NCBI GenBank assembly: GCA_964425195.1
Contig: CAYRLG010000024.1
Location: 1 to 64,000, forward strand
Reading direction: 5' to 3'
DNA from: Desulfamplus sp964425195
GTDB lineage: Bacteria > Desulfobacterota > Desulfobacteria > Desulfobacterales > Desulfobacteraceae
Length of the DNA: 64,000 nucleotides
Shown here: in pieces, positions 26,786 through 35,455 of the stretch
Layout of the letters: each line of letters starts with the position of its first letter
Position numbering within the stretch: the first letter of the stretch is position 1
The notes under the pieces: generated by a model
Seen by the model: the letters and a program-made list of their open reading frames with translations, nothing else
The model's database searches: none
Told to the model about the DNA's origin: nothing
Program-made: the position numbers and the translations under genes

Positions 26786-28471
26786 ATGAACACTCTTGCC
26801 GATACAGCTAACTCCACTAAAAAAAATTGCTCTAACACTCTTCTTTTAGGAACTAATATACCTAAGCTCTTTTCAGATTCTGAAATATCTCATTTTATTC
26901 CAAAGTTTAATTTCTTTCCATATTATGATATTTTTAACTATCATCTTCTTATTAAAAACTTTAATGCAGCCAACAATCTTCTCTTAGGTATCACTAAATA
27001 TAATAACGATTTTTTTATCCCTTGGCTTACAGCAACTTTATATTTTAGCAATATCGAGCTTTCTGGGATACACAAAGATTCCCCTTTAGAGCAGTGGAGT
27101 GCTTACATGAAGCTGCTGGAATTTAATATAGAACTCTTTGCCAGATATCATGCAGGTAGCATGAGTGCATTAGATGAATTTCTAAAAAAGGAGTCAAAAA
27201 ACTTATATAATGCTATTTATAATACCATTTTGCAAAGTGATGGTGAAAAGCTCAATGATTTTCTCAACAGACAGTTTGATATGGTTGAAGGCGTTACAAG
27301 GAGATTTCCAAAAGGTGTAAAAGAGATTGAACCTGAGTATGGATTTCATTTTGAAAAAAATGGACAGAGACCTTTTGCTGAAACAGATAGATTTTTATTA
27401 TATGCTGTTCTTCCAACTGATAGTAGCATTGCCATAAACGAAAAAGCAAAGCCTGTTCTGATAATCCCACCGTTTGTTCTTGGCAGTAACATCCTTGGAT
27501 TTTTACCAAAAGAGAGAAGAAGCTATGCCCACTGCTTTGCCAATAAAGGTATTCCAACATATATTCGTATAATGAAAGAGATTAAAACAACGCCCCCATT
27601 TCAAGTAATGACAATGGAGGATGATGCTGTTGATACACGCTTTTTCTGCGAAAAAATCATGCAAAAACATGGCAGAAAAGTTACTTTAAATGGATACTGC
27701 CAAGGCGGATATAGTGCTGTATGCAATATTCTCTCTGGTGAGCTTGATTCTGTAGTTGATGCTCTTATAACATGCGTTGCACCAATGGATGGAACTAAAA
27801 GCAAAGGACTTGGACATTTTCTTACCAACCTTCCTCAAAGATTTAACAATTTGATGTATGGAACAAAGACTCTACCTAACGGTAATAAAGTTGCGGACGG
27901 AAATCTAATGGGGTGGGTATATAAACTTAAAAGTATTGAGCATGAAGCGCCGCTTGTATCTTTTTTTAGAGATATGTTTATGGTTGCAAAAACAGAAAAT
28001 GGAGCAGCCAACATAAGCAAAACAGCTTTGGCTCTTAACTACTGGCTTCAAAATGAGAGGAGTGATATTCCTCTTAACATTACAGCAATGAGTTTTGCAT
28101 CATACAACACGCCTGTGACAAAAGATGGAACACTACCTGTAAAGATGTTTGGCAGAACTCTAAACTTTAAAACTATTGAGGAGAAGAAGATTCCTTGGCT
28201 ACTCTGTTATGGCGAAAATGACGATCTTGTTGAAAAAGAGACCGCACTTGCACCTTTGGATTATATAAAAGTTGAGACAACACCTTTTCCTAAAGGGCAT
28301 GTGGCAATAGCTACATCGTGGTCACATCCTGACTCTCCTTATGCTCTTCACAAGCGTTTTGGCAATAATAATCAGTATAGAGGACCTGTTAGATTTCAAT
28401 TAGATTTAGAAGAAGAGATTTATAGACAGAATGATACGCATAATATTCATATTGATAGCTTTGATAAGTAA
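26786..28471 (+). CDS. phaC: Poly(3-hydroxyalkanoate) synthase
   Basis: 561 residues. The lipase-like box LNGYCQGGYS places the nucleophile at Cys305; GENDDLV gives Asp479/480 and FPKGHVAI gives His505, the PHA synthase triad. The N-terminal 200 residues are the less conserved helical part of PhaC. The enzyme polymerises (R)-3-hydroxyacyl-CoA on the granule surface. Length is like class I enzymes (about 560-600), but the sequence is diverged and no PhaE is evident, although the small gene before it could serve as a partner. GGAGGAGA lies about 8 bases before ATG 26786. It follows two phasin-type genes and ends at a strong terminator. Confidence 0.88.
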   Translation: MNTLADTANSTKKNCSNTLLLGTNIPKLFSDSEISHFIPKFNFFPYYDIFNYHLLIKNFNAANNLLLGITKYNNDFFIPWLTATLYFSNIELSGIHKDSPLEQWSAYMKLLEFNIELFARYHAGSMSALDEFLKKESKNLYNAIYNTILQSDGEKLNDFLNRQFDMVEGVTRRFPKGVKEIEPEYGFHFEKNGQRPFAETDRFLLYAVLPTDSSIAINEKAKPVLIIPPFVLGSNILGFLPKERRSYAHCFANKGIPTYIRIMKEIKTTPPFQVMTMEDDAVDTRFFCEKIMQKHGRKVTLNGYCQGGYSAVCNILSGELDSVVDALITCVAPMDGTKSKGLGHFLTNLPQRFNNLMYGTKTLPNGNKVADGNLMGWVYKLKSIEHEAPLVSFFRDMFMVAKTENGAANISKTALALNYWLQNERSDIPLNITAMSFASYNTPVTKDGTLPVKMFGRTLNFKTIEEKKIPWLLCYGENDDLVEKETALAPLDYIKVETTPFPKGHVAIATSWSHPDSPYALHKRFGNNNQYRGPVRFQLDLEEEIYRQNDTHNIHIDSFDK

Positions 28472-28612
28472 TGCTGATGCTCACGATATGACCATTCAAG
28501 AACAGCTACTTCAACAACAAGCCGTTGGTGCTGATGCTGATTCAGGTTTTATATATCCAAACAGCTCATATTTTCTTTCGTAATGCAATCGCAAAACACA
28601 AGACAATCCAAC

Positions 28613-28657
28613 AAGAAACAAGGCAGTGCCCGTTTTTCGGACACTGCCTTGTTTCTT
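28613..28657. terminator. Strong hairpin terminator between phaC and a convergent gene
   Basis: A perfect 16-bp stem (28613-28628 with 28642-28657, arms containing ACAAGGCAGTG and CACTGCCTTGT) with a 13-base loop that can pair further (CCG/CGG). Its A/T flanks give a T-rich tail in both directions, so it probably ends phaC (plus) and the secreted DUF1566 gene (minus). Confidence 0.85.
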
Positions 28658-28665
28658 TCAGTTTA

Positions 28666-28697
28666 AACTATTTCGACTAAGAACTATTTCGACTAAG
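28666..28697. repeat. Tandem repeat, two copies of 16 bp
   Basis: AACTATTTCGACTAAG occurs twice head to tail just before the stop codon of the minus-strand gene at 28700. It is outside the coding frame and looks like a small slippage duplication. Confidence 0.8.
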
Positions 28698-28699
28698 AA

Positions 28700-30103
28700 T
28701 CAATCAAATGGTGTGGGAGTACAATCTTCGTCAATACCATTTGTAGGTTCCTCCTTAGCTCCAGGATGTATCATGGGATTCTCATCATCGCAGTCTATTC
28801 CAGGAAACTCACCGTTGCCATCCGTGGCATAACCGTCACGATCTTTGTCAAGAGAATTAGAGGGGTCATTCATCTGAAGAGAAAAAAGCACTCTACCGGC
28901 GCCCGTTGGATCCGGAACCAATTTCAATACAATATCATCATCTATTTCCATCCTAAATTTAGGTTCATCATCATCAGGCTTATCCTGATAAAAAATAGAT
29001 TTCAGTGTCAAAGTAAGATCCTGATTGATAAAAGTGGCGCCTTTCTGATATTCGCACTGTTCCCCTTTACCCGTACTTTCATCCATTGTACAATCACCAT
29101 CACAAATAGTGAAAGTTACAGATTTGCTACCAAATCTTTTTAGAGTTGAGTGATCCCGTACTTCCAAAGTCACAGTATATGTTCCAGCGGGAATTGGGTT
29201 AGAAGTACCATTAAGAATAGATGCGTAGTCTTGTGTATAAGTTCCTCCCGTGGTTATCATCGTGTATGTATTTGTTCCTCTTACTGTCCAGAAATAGTCA
29301 ACGTTAGTGGTTGGAGCTATGGGACCTATGGAGATACCTTTACTGTCCAAAATATCTGTTACTTTGAAATTAATACTATCAGTAGCAGTCGTACCTCTTT
29401 CTACCAACGGCAAGCTCGGTATATTCCCAAGAGTTTGTTCTGCATTACCAGTAGGGTCAGACTCAGAAACCAAGTATTTTTCTGTACCACCCGTATCAGC
29501 AGCAGTAGTGCCTTTATAATGTATAATGTCCCATTCTATCATCAGTTCATTGACCTTTGAAGAGCTATCGCTTACGCATCTGCTAAACATGGTAAGTGCT
29601 TTATCGGTAATAGAAGTCTGACCATTTTCAAACGATACCACAAATACACTGTTTTCAAAACCCGAGACTACGCTTTTTGTCCAGTAGAATCCTTCCAGTG
29701 CTATAAACTCAGCATTAATAGTGGGGGGTGAAGGCATTTTCCGATTTACAATGCTTTCCAGCTCTTCAACGGTCGGCAGACGCCAGTCATTCTTTCCGGC
29801 AAGGACCAACTGATCACAACGAAGACACGCCGATGCCCAGGTCTGAGCTTCGTCAATGCCTAATGAGCCATCGGATTCCCACATCTTACCTTTAGAATCG
29901 GTCACCACATCAAAGTTTTGACTTTTGGTATATGGGGCAGCATTGTTATTACCGATCGGACCAATGCCATCAACAGTACGCTCTGAAACCACCCCGCAAT
30001 CATCTGCTGCTATCGCAGGAAGGATCATCACCATCATGGCAAAAATTATTCCCGTAAAACAGAGCAAACCCCAACCCAATCCATTACCTTCTCTCTTTTT
30101 CAT
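28700..30103 (-). CDS. Secreted DUF1566 (Lcl) protein with MopE-type C-terminal metal-binding motif
   Basis: 467 residues from ATG 30103, chosen because GGAGGG lies about 5 bases upstream and MKKREG is followed by a hydrophobic signal core ending LPAIAA. A frame start 17 codons earlier has no such site. Residues 35-190 are a DUF1566/Lcl domain (KMWESDGSLGI, NDWRLPTVEELESI, FYWTKS). The middle looks like beta-sandwich repeats. The end has DKDRDGYA, PGIDCDDENPMIHPGA and NGIDEDC, the calcium-type motif of MopE-like surface proteins. It is likely exported and cell-surface attached. A DUF1566 relative is at 59294-63112. Function unknown. Confidence 0.8.
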   Translation of the reverse strand: MKKREGNGLGWGLLCFTGIIFAMMVMILPAIAADDCGVVSERTVDGIGPIGNNNAAPYTKSQNFDVVTDSKGKMWESDGSLGIDEAQTWASACLRCDQLVLAGKNDWRLPTVEELESIVNRKMPSPPTINAEFIALEGFYWTKSVVSGFENSVFVVSFENGQTSITDKALTMFSRCVSDSSSKVNELMIEWDIIHYKGTTAADTGGTEKYLVSESDPTGNAEQTLGNIPSLPLVERGTTATDSINFKVTDILDSKGISIGPIAPTTNVDYFWTVRGTNTYTMITTGGTYTQDYASILNGTSNPIPAGTYTVTLEVRDHSTLKRFGSKSVTFTICDGDCTMDESTGKGEQCEYQKGATFINQDLTLTLKSIFYQDKPDDDEPKFRMEIDDDIVLKLVPDPTGAGRVLFSLQMNDPSNSLDKDRDGYATDGNGEFPGIDCDDENPMIHPGAKEEPTNGIDEDCTPTPFD

Positions 30104-30207
30104 AAATCCCTCCATAAAATATTCAACTAAAGTTAAGGAATAAGTAGTAAACAACTCTTCATTTTAAAAACTAACAGGTTATTTAAGATTTTTCCTGAAA
30201 ACATCAA

Positions 30208-30234
30208 GGCAACAAAATTTTCTTTTTTGTTGCC
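30208..30234 (-). terminator. Hairpin after the large repeat protein gene
   Basis: GGCAACAAAA (30208-30217) and TTTTGTTGCC (30225-30234) form a perfect 10-bp stem with a 7-base loop, 84 bp downstream of the stop of the minus-strand gene at 30318. The following bases TTGATGTTTT are moderately T-rich. Confidence 0.65.
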
Positions 30235-30317
30235 CATGTCTAAAATTTTTTGAATCAATTTCTTCCTATATTAACGACAGTAAAATTACAATACTTTAGA
30301 AATTTATTATTAAAAAA

Positions 30318-33143
30318 TTACAACAGTGTGGAAATAAAACACCCGCCTCCGCCACCATCTCCACCTGTATCAGGTGGAGGTTCAGGAGTTTCAGGATTGA
30401 TCGGCGGCGGAGATGCAGGCACTGTACCAATTGCCATGAGATCGGATATCATGCCGTCAGGAATACCGTCATCATCCCCTGTATCACCATCCTGCAGAAT
30501 CATATATGCTCTGGCTCTGTCAGCAGAAAAGGTTACATGGCTGGAATAGTCGTACCATCCATTGGAGGGGCTGTACTTATAGAGAGTATATCCATCTTCA
30601 AGGGGTGATGGAAAATATAGCACCATGTTGGTCTGGGCACCTTGATCCACCTTTATCCTGAGATCCACCAATCCATAGATCATGTTTTCGGGTCTGCCCC
30701 TATTTTCTGTTATGAACTGCTCATATTTAGGAACAATGGCAACAAAATCGCCTTCTCCGGCAAGGGAGACACCAAGTGAAGTCGAAGCATCTGCTGTGAG
30801 AAAAGAGATCACATCTTCAGGATAGCCTGAAATGCCGTTGGGTTCCACTTTGATTGTGACATCGTCATGACTTACATTACCGCTGGTGTCACCGATGGAG
30901 AGCCTGAAGGTAAGCTGGGAGATAAAATCCGCCCGAGGAGCAATAAAGGTGGTTATGGCACTGCTGCTGTGGGAGATGACCACAGCCTCAATGTTGTCCG
31001 GAGTCAACTGCTTCCACTGCCAGGATGAAATCCCATGGCTTCCAGATAGGGAAGCCGTGCCATCCAGGGTTACAGTGCTGCCTTCCACCACTGTTTGATC
31101 CGGTCCCGAATGGGCAAAGGGGAAGCTATTCATGCCTTCAACAACCGTTACATGCAGTGTCCGTGTGGTATTGTCATGGTCAAAGATCTGAAAGGTGGTC
31201 TCCCCAAGACTTTCGGGCATCAATCTTATATTGTACACCTTATCTTTACCCGCCATATCCATTGTTGACTCGATATCCATGGTGACGATATGGGGATAAT
31301 CCCGATAGTAACGATATGGGGGGCTGCCCCCTGATATGGATAATGTAGATGCCTGTCCAAGGTACAAGGTGACACGGTTGGCTTCCAGGGTCATGGGACG
31401 GCTCTGATCAGTTGCATTGACTGTTACACTTATGGATGACAGGGCTTCATCGCCATGGCGATCCTTGGCAATGAAGGATATGGTATGCCTACCCGGGGAG
31501 AGTCTTGCAGTGCTCTCCCTTCCGATTCCGAGAAATCCATCCAAATTGGATACCCAGGAGAGGGATCTGCTTGTCAGCTCTCCATCTTCAGCATCGGTTG
31601 CCCCTCCTCTAAAACTGATATCATCCGTGTCATCAAAGATGGAACCGTCTGTAGGAGAGATGATCCATGGCACTGGAAGAGAATTGACAACAGTTATGAC
31701 AATGAAATCGCTCACCGATCGGCTTAAGCTGTCTGTGGCTGTCAAGGTTATAAGATGTTTTCCAGCCTTAAGTGTATTTATCCTGAAAAGCTTTCCTGTT
31801 CCCAGAGGAGCGTCCTCAAGGTTTGATCTCCACACAAGAGTCCCGTCGTAAACCTCTCCCTCCTCATCTGCTGTTATCTCCCCCTGGAACTCAATATAAT
31901 CATTTAGCAAAAAAGTATCACCATCCTCGGGCTTCAAAATTACTGCTCCGGCAATTCCGGCAGGTGCTTTCTCATTTATGGTTATGGTCAGAGAGGAAGA
32001 TGCCTCAGAGCCTAAACTGTCCTTTGCTGTCACAGTTATCGCATGAGTACCCACGGACAGGGCGTTTATGGAAAAGGATGTACCAAAACCAATGAACCCA
32101 TCCCTTTCAGATACCCATTTAACAGACTCTCCACTGAGTGCTCCATCCTCACGATCTGTAATAGATGCTACAAACAAAATTGACTCTCCATAGGAGAAGC
32201 TGCTGTTTTTAGCCGGAAGTCTTATGAGAATCTCCGGTGATGTATTGCCCACGGTGAGCTTTATGGAATCGGTAGATTCTAAACCGGTACGGTCCTTGGC
32301 AGTCACGGTTATGGCATGGGTACCAACAGATAACCTGCTGGTTGTCACCGATGTGCCATAGCCGAGAAAACCATCTCTATCTGATTTCCATACCACTGCC
32401 TGACCGGTTAGTATGCCATCTTCCGGATCATTGGCATTGGCAATGAAAACAACCGTTGTTCCCTTGGAATGGGTACTGTTATTTGCCGGTGAAGTTATAA
32501 GAATATTTGGTGCTGTATTTCCTATGATAACGGTTATGGTGTCGCTGCTTTTTTTACCGGAACTGTCCGTGGCTGTGATGGTTATGAGATGTGTGCCCAC
32601 GGTGAGATTATTTTTTGTAAATGAGGTGCCATAACCAAGAAAACCATCTCTGTCTGATTCCCATACCACGGACTGCCCTGTGAGGATTCCATCTTCAGGA
32701 TCCTTGGCAGTTGCTAAAAAGGTGAGGATGGATCCCTGGGGCTTTGCTATATTATCTTGCGGAGATGTAATCAAAACCTCAGGAGACTGATTGGTCACTG
32801 TCACAGTTATGGAAGCTACAGCCTCTTCACCGTCACTGTCCTTAGCTGTGGAAGTGATACTGTGGGTACCAACGGAAAGCGTATTTTTGGTAAATGAGAT
32901 ACCGTAACCCAAAAAACCATCTCGATCGGACATCCAGATAATGGACTGGCCTGTCAGTATGACATCTTCCTGATCTTTGGCATCTGCAATAAAAACAATG
33001 GTTGTTTTGTAGGATATGGTACTGTTATCAGAAGGTGATCTAACTACAATGGTGGGTGGTGCCGCAAACAAGGAGTCTGCCATTAAACAAAAGCATATTA
33101 CCAGCGACACAATAACTACCTTATTAAACAGATATCGTTTCAT
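30318..33143 (-). CDS. Large secreted protein with six Ig-like repeats, PKD-like and choice-of-anchor U-like domains, short CFI-box-like tail
   Basis: 941 residues from ATG 33143; AAGGAG lies 5 bases upstream. The TTG just before it would be too close to that site. A signal peptide ends near LFAAPP. Six Ig-like repeats of about 90 residues begin near 29, 118, 208, 300, 393 and 485; the shared core reads SDRDGFLGYGTSF then SVGTHAITVTAKD. A PKD-like domain (GPDQTVVEGSTVTLDG) lies at about 675-760. A choice-of-anchor U-like domain follows (YSPSNGWYDYS, DGDTGDDDGIPDGMISD). The C-terminus is Pro-rich, then TGGDGGGGGCFISTLL and stop. Likely a surface adhesin or scaffold. Base composition is clearly GC-richer than the neighbours, a sign of transfer. 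Confidence 0.85.
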   Translation of the reverse strand: MKRYLFNKVVIVSLVICFCLMADSLFAAPPTIVVRSPSDNSTISYKTTIVFIADAKDQEDVILTGQSIIWMSDRDGFLGYGISFTKNTLSVGTHSITSTAKDSDGEEAVASITVTVTNQSPEVLITSPQDNIAKPQGSILTFLATAKDPEDGILTGQSVVWESDRDGFLGYGTSFTKNNLTVGTHLITITATDSSGKKSSDTITVIIGNTAPNILITSPANNSTHSKGTTVVFIANANDPEDGILTGQAVVWKSDRDGFLGYGTSVTTSRLSVGTHAITVTAKDRTGLESTDSIKLTVGNTSPEILIRLPAKNSSFSYGESILFVASITDREDGALSGESVKWVSERDGFIGFGTSFSINALSVGTHAITVTAKDSLGSEASSSLTITINEKAPAGIAGAVILKPEDGDTFLLNDYIEFQGEITADEEGEVYDGTLVWRSNLEDAPLGTGKLFRINTLKAGKHLITLTATDSLSRSVSDFIVITVVNSLPVPWIISPTDGSIFDDTDDISFRGGATDAEDGELTSRSLSWVSNLDGFLGIGRESTARLSPGRHTISFIAKDRHGDEALSSISVTVNATDQSRPMTLEANRVTLYLGQASTLSISGGSPPYRYYRDYPHIVTMDIESTMDMAGKDKVYNIRLMPESLGETTFQIFDHDNTTRTLHVTVVEGMNSFPFAHSGPDQTVVEGSTVTLDGTASLSGSHGISSWQWKQLTPDNIEAVVISHSSSAITTFIAPRADFISQLTFRLSIGDTSGNVSHDDVTIKVEPNGISGYPEDVISFLTADASTSLGVSLAGEGDFVAIVPKYEQFITENRGRPENMIYGLVDLRIKVDQGAQTNMVLYFPSPLEDGYTLYKYSPSNGWYDYSSHVTFSADRARAYMILQDGDTGDDDGIPDGMISDLMAIGTVPASPPPINPETPEPPPDTGGDGGGGGCFISTLL

Positions 33144-33250
33144 CAAAACTCCTTGGAAATATAAAATTTTAAGAAAGAACTCCTCTATCCTTCATATTAC
33201 TTGCTATTATCAATACTCCAAATGATTTTTGCAACCATATTTCTAAATAT

Positions 33251-33382
33251 TCTTTCAGCCGAGCCAATTTAAGCCTTGCAGAAAAAAAGCTATCTCATAT
33301 CTCAGTTCAAACCCTTGCAGAATCATCTACAGTGACCGAGATTGCAGATCATCACGGCGAACGGCAAAACGTTTCTCATTGA
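33251..33382 (+). pseudogene. Remnant of a helix-turn-helix (transposase-like) N-terminal region
   Basis: An open stretch without start codon reads SFSRANLSLAEKKLSHISV, then TVTEIADHHGERQN, and stops at 33382. The second part looks like the recognition helix region of transposase or invertase HTH domains (TEIADHHG). No other part of such a gene follows, and no ends of an insertion sequence are visible. I read it as decayed mobile-element debris. Confidence is limited because it is only 43 codons. Confidence 0.4.
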
Positions 33383-33455
33383 TGGCACAGAAGAAGAGAT
33401 GCTTAAGAGGCTTGTTGATGAGAAAAACAGATTTTTCTCAGGAAGAGTTGCGTAA
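33336..33455 (+). pseudogene. Possible C-terminal remnant of an unidentified gene
   Basis: In another frame overlapping the previous remnant, 39 codons end in ITANGKTFLIDGTEEEML then LVDEKNRFFSGRVA and stop at 33455. Composition is protein-like, but there is no credible start or ribosome site. It may be the tail of a gene whose front was lost in the same rearrangement. No family assigned. The rest of the 373-bp gap 33144-33516 shows the promoter side of the repeat protein and nothing else clear. Confidence 0.3.
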
Positions 33456-33516
33456 GGAGAATAGGGATAATCATCAAGTAATGTTTACCCCTATTTTTTA
33501 TTTATTTAATCAGCTT

Positions 33517-35175
33517 TTATGAATTGAGAATCTTACGAGCAGATTCGTCATTTACATCAGAAACATGAGGAATACCAGTCTCTCTTGCGGTTTCTCTGTT
33601 ACCTGAAAAGATATCGTTTCTTGTAATCTGATTTAAAGAGAATTTCCTTGCACCTGCCATAAGTTGCTGAACACCGCAGGCAAGTTTATCTGCAAGTGTA
33701 TAGAATCCAATAGCACCGTAAGGAATTTTTTTCATCTCATCTTTGCCGAGCTTTTTCTCTATGTCGTGATATCCTGCAAAGATTTCGTCAACAGTTTTCC
33801 CCACTTCAAGAACAGTTTTTGGCAGCTCGTTCCAGTTACCATTAACTCGCTCTCTTCTCTCAGGATAGATGGCTGCTTCTATATTTGCTCCAAGAAAACC
33901 CGGAATCATAACAGCTCTTCCCATGCAGACAAGTTTACTGTAGGGAGCACCAAGGGCTAAGGATTTGAAAATATGATCCTCAAGAGCAAAACCACCAGCA
34001 AAAGATAGATCAACAACCTGTTTACCTTTAGCTGCGAGCATATTGGCATACTCATAAGCCTTAGAGTGAAGAATAATTGAAGGAACTCCCCAGCTTTGCA
34101 TCATGTTCCAGGGACTCATACCTGTGCCTCCACCAGAGCCGTCAATTGTAAGTAGATCAAGCTGGGCATCAGTAGAGAACTTAATTGCCATTGCAAGCTC
34201 TTCCATACCATAAGAGCCGGTCTTTAAGGTTACTCTGTTAAATCCTATGCCACGAAGATACTCAACGCTATTCATAAAATCTTCTCTTACCTTTTCTACA
34301 GAGTTAAGATTTGTAGCTCCAAGACGGCTATGGCGAGCAAAAGATTTAATAGCTCCCTGCTCAAAGCCTTTTTGAACTTCAGGTAGAGTAGGATCAGGAT
34401 CAACGACATAACCACGCTCTTTGAGAAATCTTGCATAATCAATGCTTCTTACCTGAATTTCGCCACCAATATTTTTCGCACCCTGTCCCCATTTTAATTC
34501 AATGATGCACTTATCGCCATATTTATCAACAACATACTCTGCTACCCCGTTGCGTGTATCTTCAACATTGAGCTGAACAATTATTGCACCATATCCATCA
34601 TGATATCTTAGATAGGTATCAATTCTACGGTCAAGTTCTGGTGCAGATTTGATTTTCCCCTTTTTTTCAATCCCAGGATTTATCTCAGATTTGCGGTCAA
34701 CACCCACAACATTTTCACCAATAACAACTGGAATACCAACAAGTGCTCCGCCAATAGCAAAGGCATCCCAATATTTTTCAGCAATAAATGTTGACCCCAT
34801 CGCTCCGGTCATCAATGGCATACGAACTTTAGTTTTTACCTTTTTTCCAAATTCAGTCTCAAGACTCACATTTGGGAATATGCAGTCATCTTGGCTATTT
34901 GTAAGTCCAGACGGCACGCCTTGAGCACCATAAGCATAACCTTGAATCCTCAAAGAGTTGTAGGAGACTCCGACATGTGTGGTATTATTTGCACCAGCAG
35001 TTACAAGCCCAAAACTTCGAGGATAGAGCAACTTGCGTCCGACCATACTTGAGAGCCATGTTTCACATTTTCCTTTGCAATCAGCACGGCATAAGGTACA
35101 AAGACTTGATTCTGCAGCATCACCACGATTAACTGTTCCGAGCACATCATTGCTTTTTGAAAATCTCATGTTCAT
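33517..35175 (-). CDS. FMN-binding glutamate synthase-like protein with N-terminal four-Cys motif
   Basis: 552 residues. From about residue 100 to 500 it matches the FMN/synthase barrel of the glutamate synthase large subunit: LKWGQGAKNIGGE, then LLTIDGSGGGTGMSPWN and LDLSFAGGFALEDHI-type segments. The amidotransferase domain is absent, as in archaeal-type GltB2 proteins. The N-terminus has Cys26, Cys29, Cys33 and Cys37 (C-x2-C-x3-C-x3-C), a possible iron-sulfur or zinc site. It lies next to gdhA on the same strand, supporting nitrogen metabolism. Without glutaminase or NADPH subunits nearby, the actual reaction is open. AAGGAT lies 8 bases before ATG 35175. Confidence 0.85.
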   Translation of the reverse strand: MNMRFSKSNDVLGTVNRGDAAESSLCTLCRADCKGKCETWLSSMVGRKLLYPRSFGLVTAGANNTTHVGVSYNSLRIQGYAYGAQGVPSGLTNSQDDCIFPNVSLETEFGKKVKTKVRMPLMTGAMGSTFIAEKYWDAFAIGGALVGIPVVIGENVVGVDRKSEINPGIEKKGKIKSAPELDRRIDTYLRYHDGYGAIIVQLNVEDTRNGVAEYVVDKYGDKCIIELKWGQGAKNIGGEIQVRSIDYARFLKERGYVVDPDPTLPEVQKGFEQGAIKSFARHSRLGATNLNSVEKVREDFMNSVEYLRGIGFNRVTLKTGSYGMEELAMAIKFSTDAQLDLLTIDGSGGGTGMSPWNMMQSWGVPSIILHSKAYEYANMLAAKGKQVVDLSFAGGFALEDHIFKSLALGAPYSKLVCMGRAVMIPGFLGANIEAAIYPERRERVNGNWNELPKTVLEVGKTVDEIFAGYHDIEKKLGKDEMKKIPYGAIGFYTLADKLACGVQQLMAGARKFSLNQITRNDIFSGNRETARETGIPHVSDVNDESARKILNS

Positions 35176-35210
35176 TGTTTTTCATCCTTATGAATTATAA
35201 AAAGGTTATT

Positions 35211-35248
35211 ATACAGAACAAGGGGAGGAACAACTATCTGTTCTGTAT
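35211..35248. repeat. 10-bp inverted repeat in the leader of the glutamate synthase-like gene
   Basis: ATACAGAACA (35211-35220) and TGTTCTGTAT (35239-35248) are exact inverse copies 18 bp apart, 36 bp upstream of ATG 35175. It could be an operator dyad or a leader hairpin. No regulator can be assigned. Confidence 0.5.
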
Positions 35249-35349
35249 GAAAAAAGAGTGGTTCTGTTTAGGAACATTTTTTAATTTTTGTCAAGGAATT
35301 TGATTATGGTGAGTAAAGTGGGATTCAAGATATTGAGAAATTTTAAAAG

Positions 35350-35398
35350 GTATGAAATTAGAGAACCAATAAATGGATCTATATCTCTAATTTCATAC
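35350..35398 (-). terminator. Hairpin downstream of gdhA
   Basis: Perfect 15-bp arms (35350-35364 with 35384-35398; sequence GTATGAAATTAGAGA) around a 19-base loop. It is 58 bp past the gdhA stop. The stem is A/T-rich, and on the minus strand it is followed by ACCTTTTAAAATTTC, so it is a plausible but not classical terminator. Confidence 0.55.
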
Positions 35399-35455
35399 TT
35401 GATTTAACTCTTTAAGAATTAAGTAGCCAAATTGAGCTATAAAGCGGACAAAAAA

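Noticed and set aside
28488..28583. 31-codon ATG frame just after phaC (MTIQEQLLQQQ...)
   Set aside because: No ribosome site, too short, and close to the terminator; kept only as a note.
29150..29560. 136-codon plus-strand frame inside the DUF1566 gene
   Set aside because: Mirror of a coding region with signal peptide and known domain on minus.
33456..33500. Dyad AATAGGG/CCCTATT followed by T-run on plus
   Set aside because: Possible terminator of the debris frame, but only 7 bp with a 20-base loop; not supported enough.
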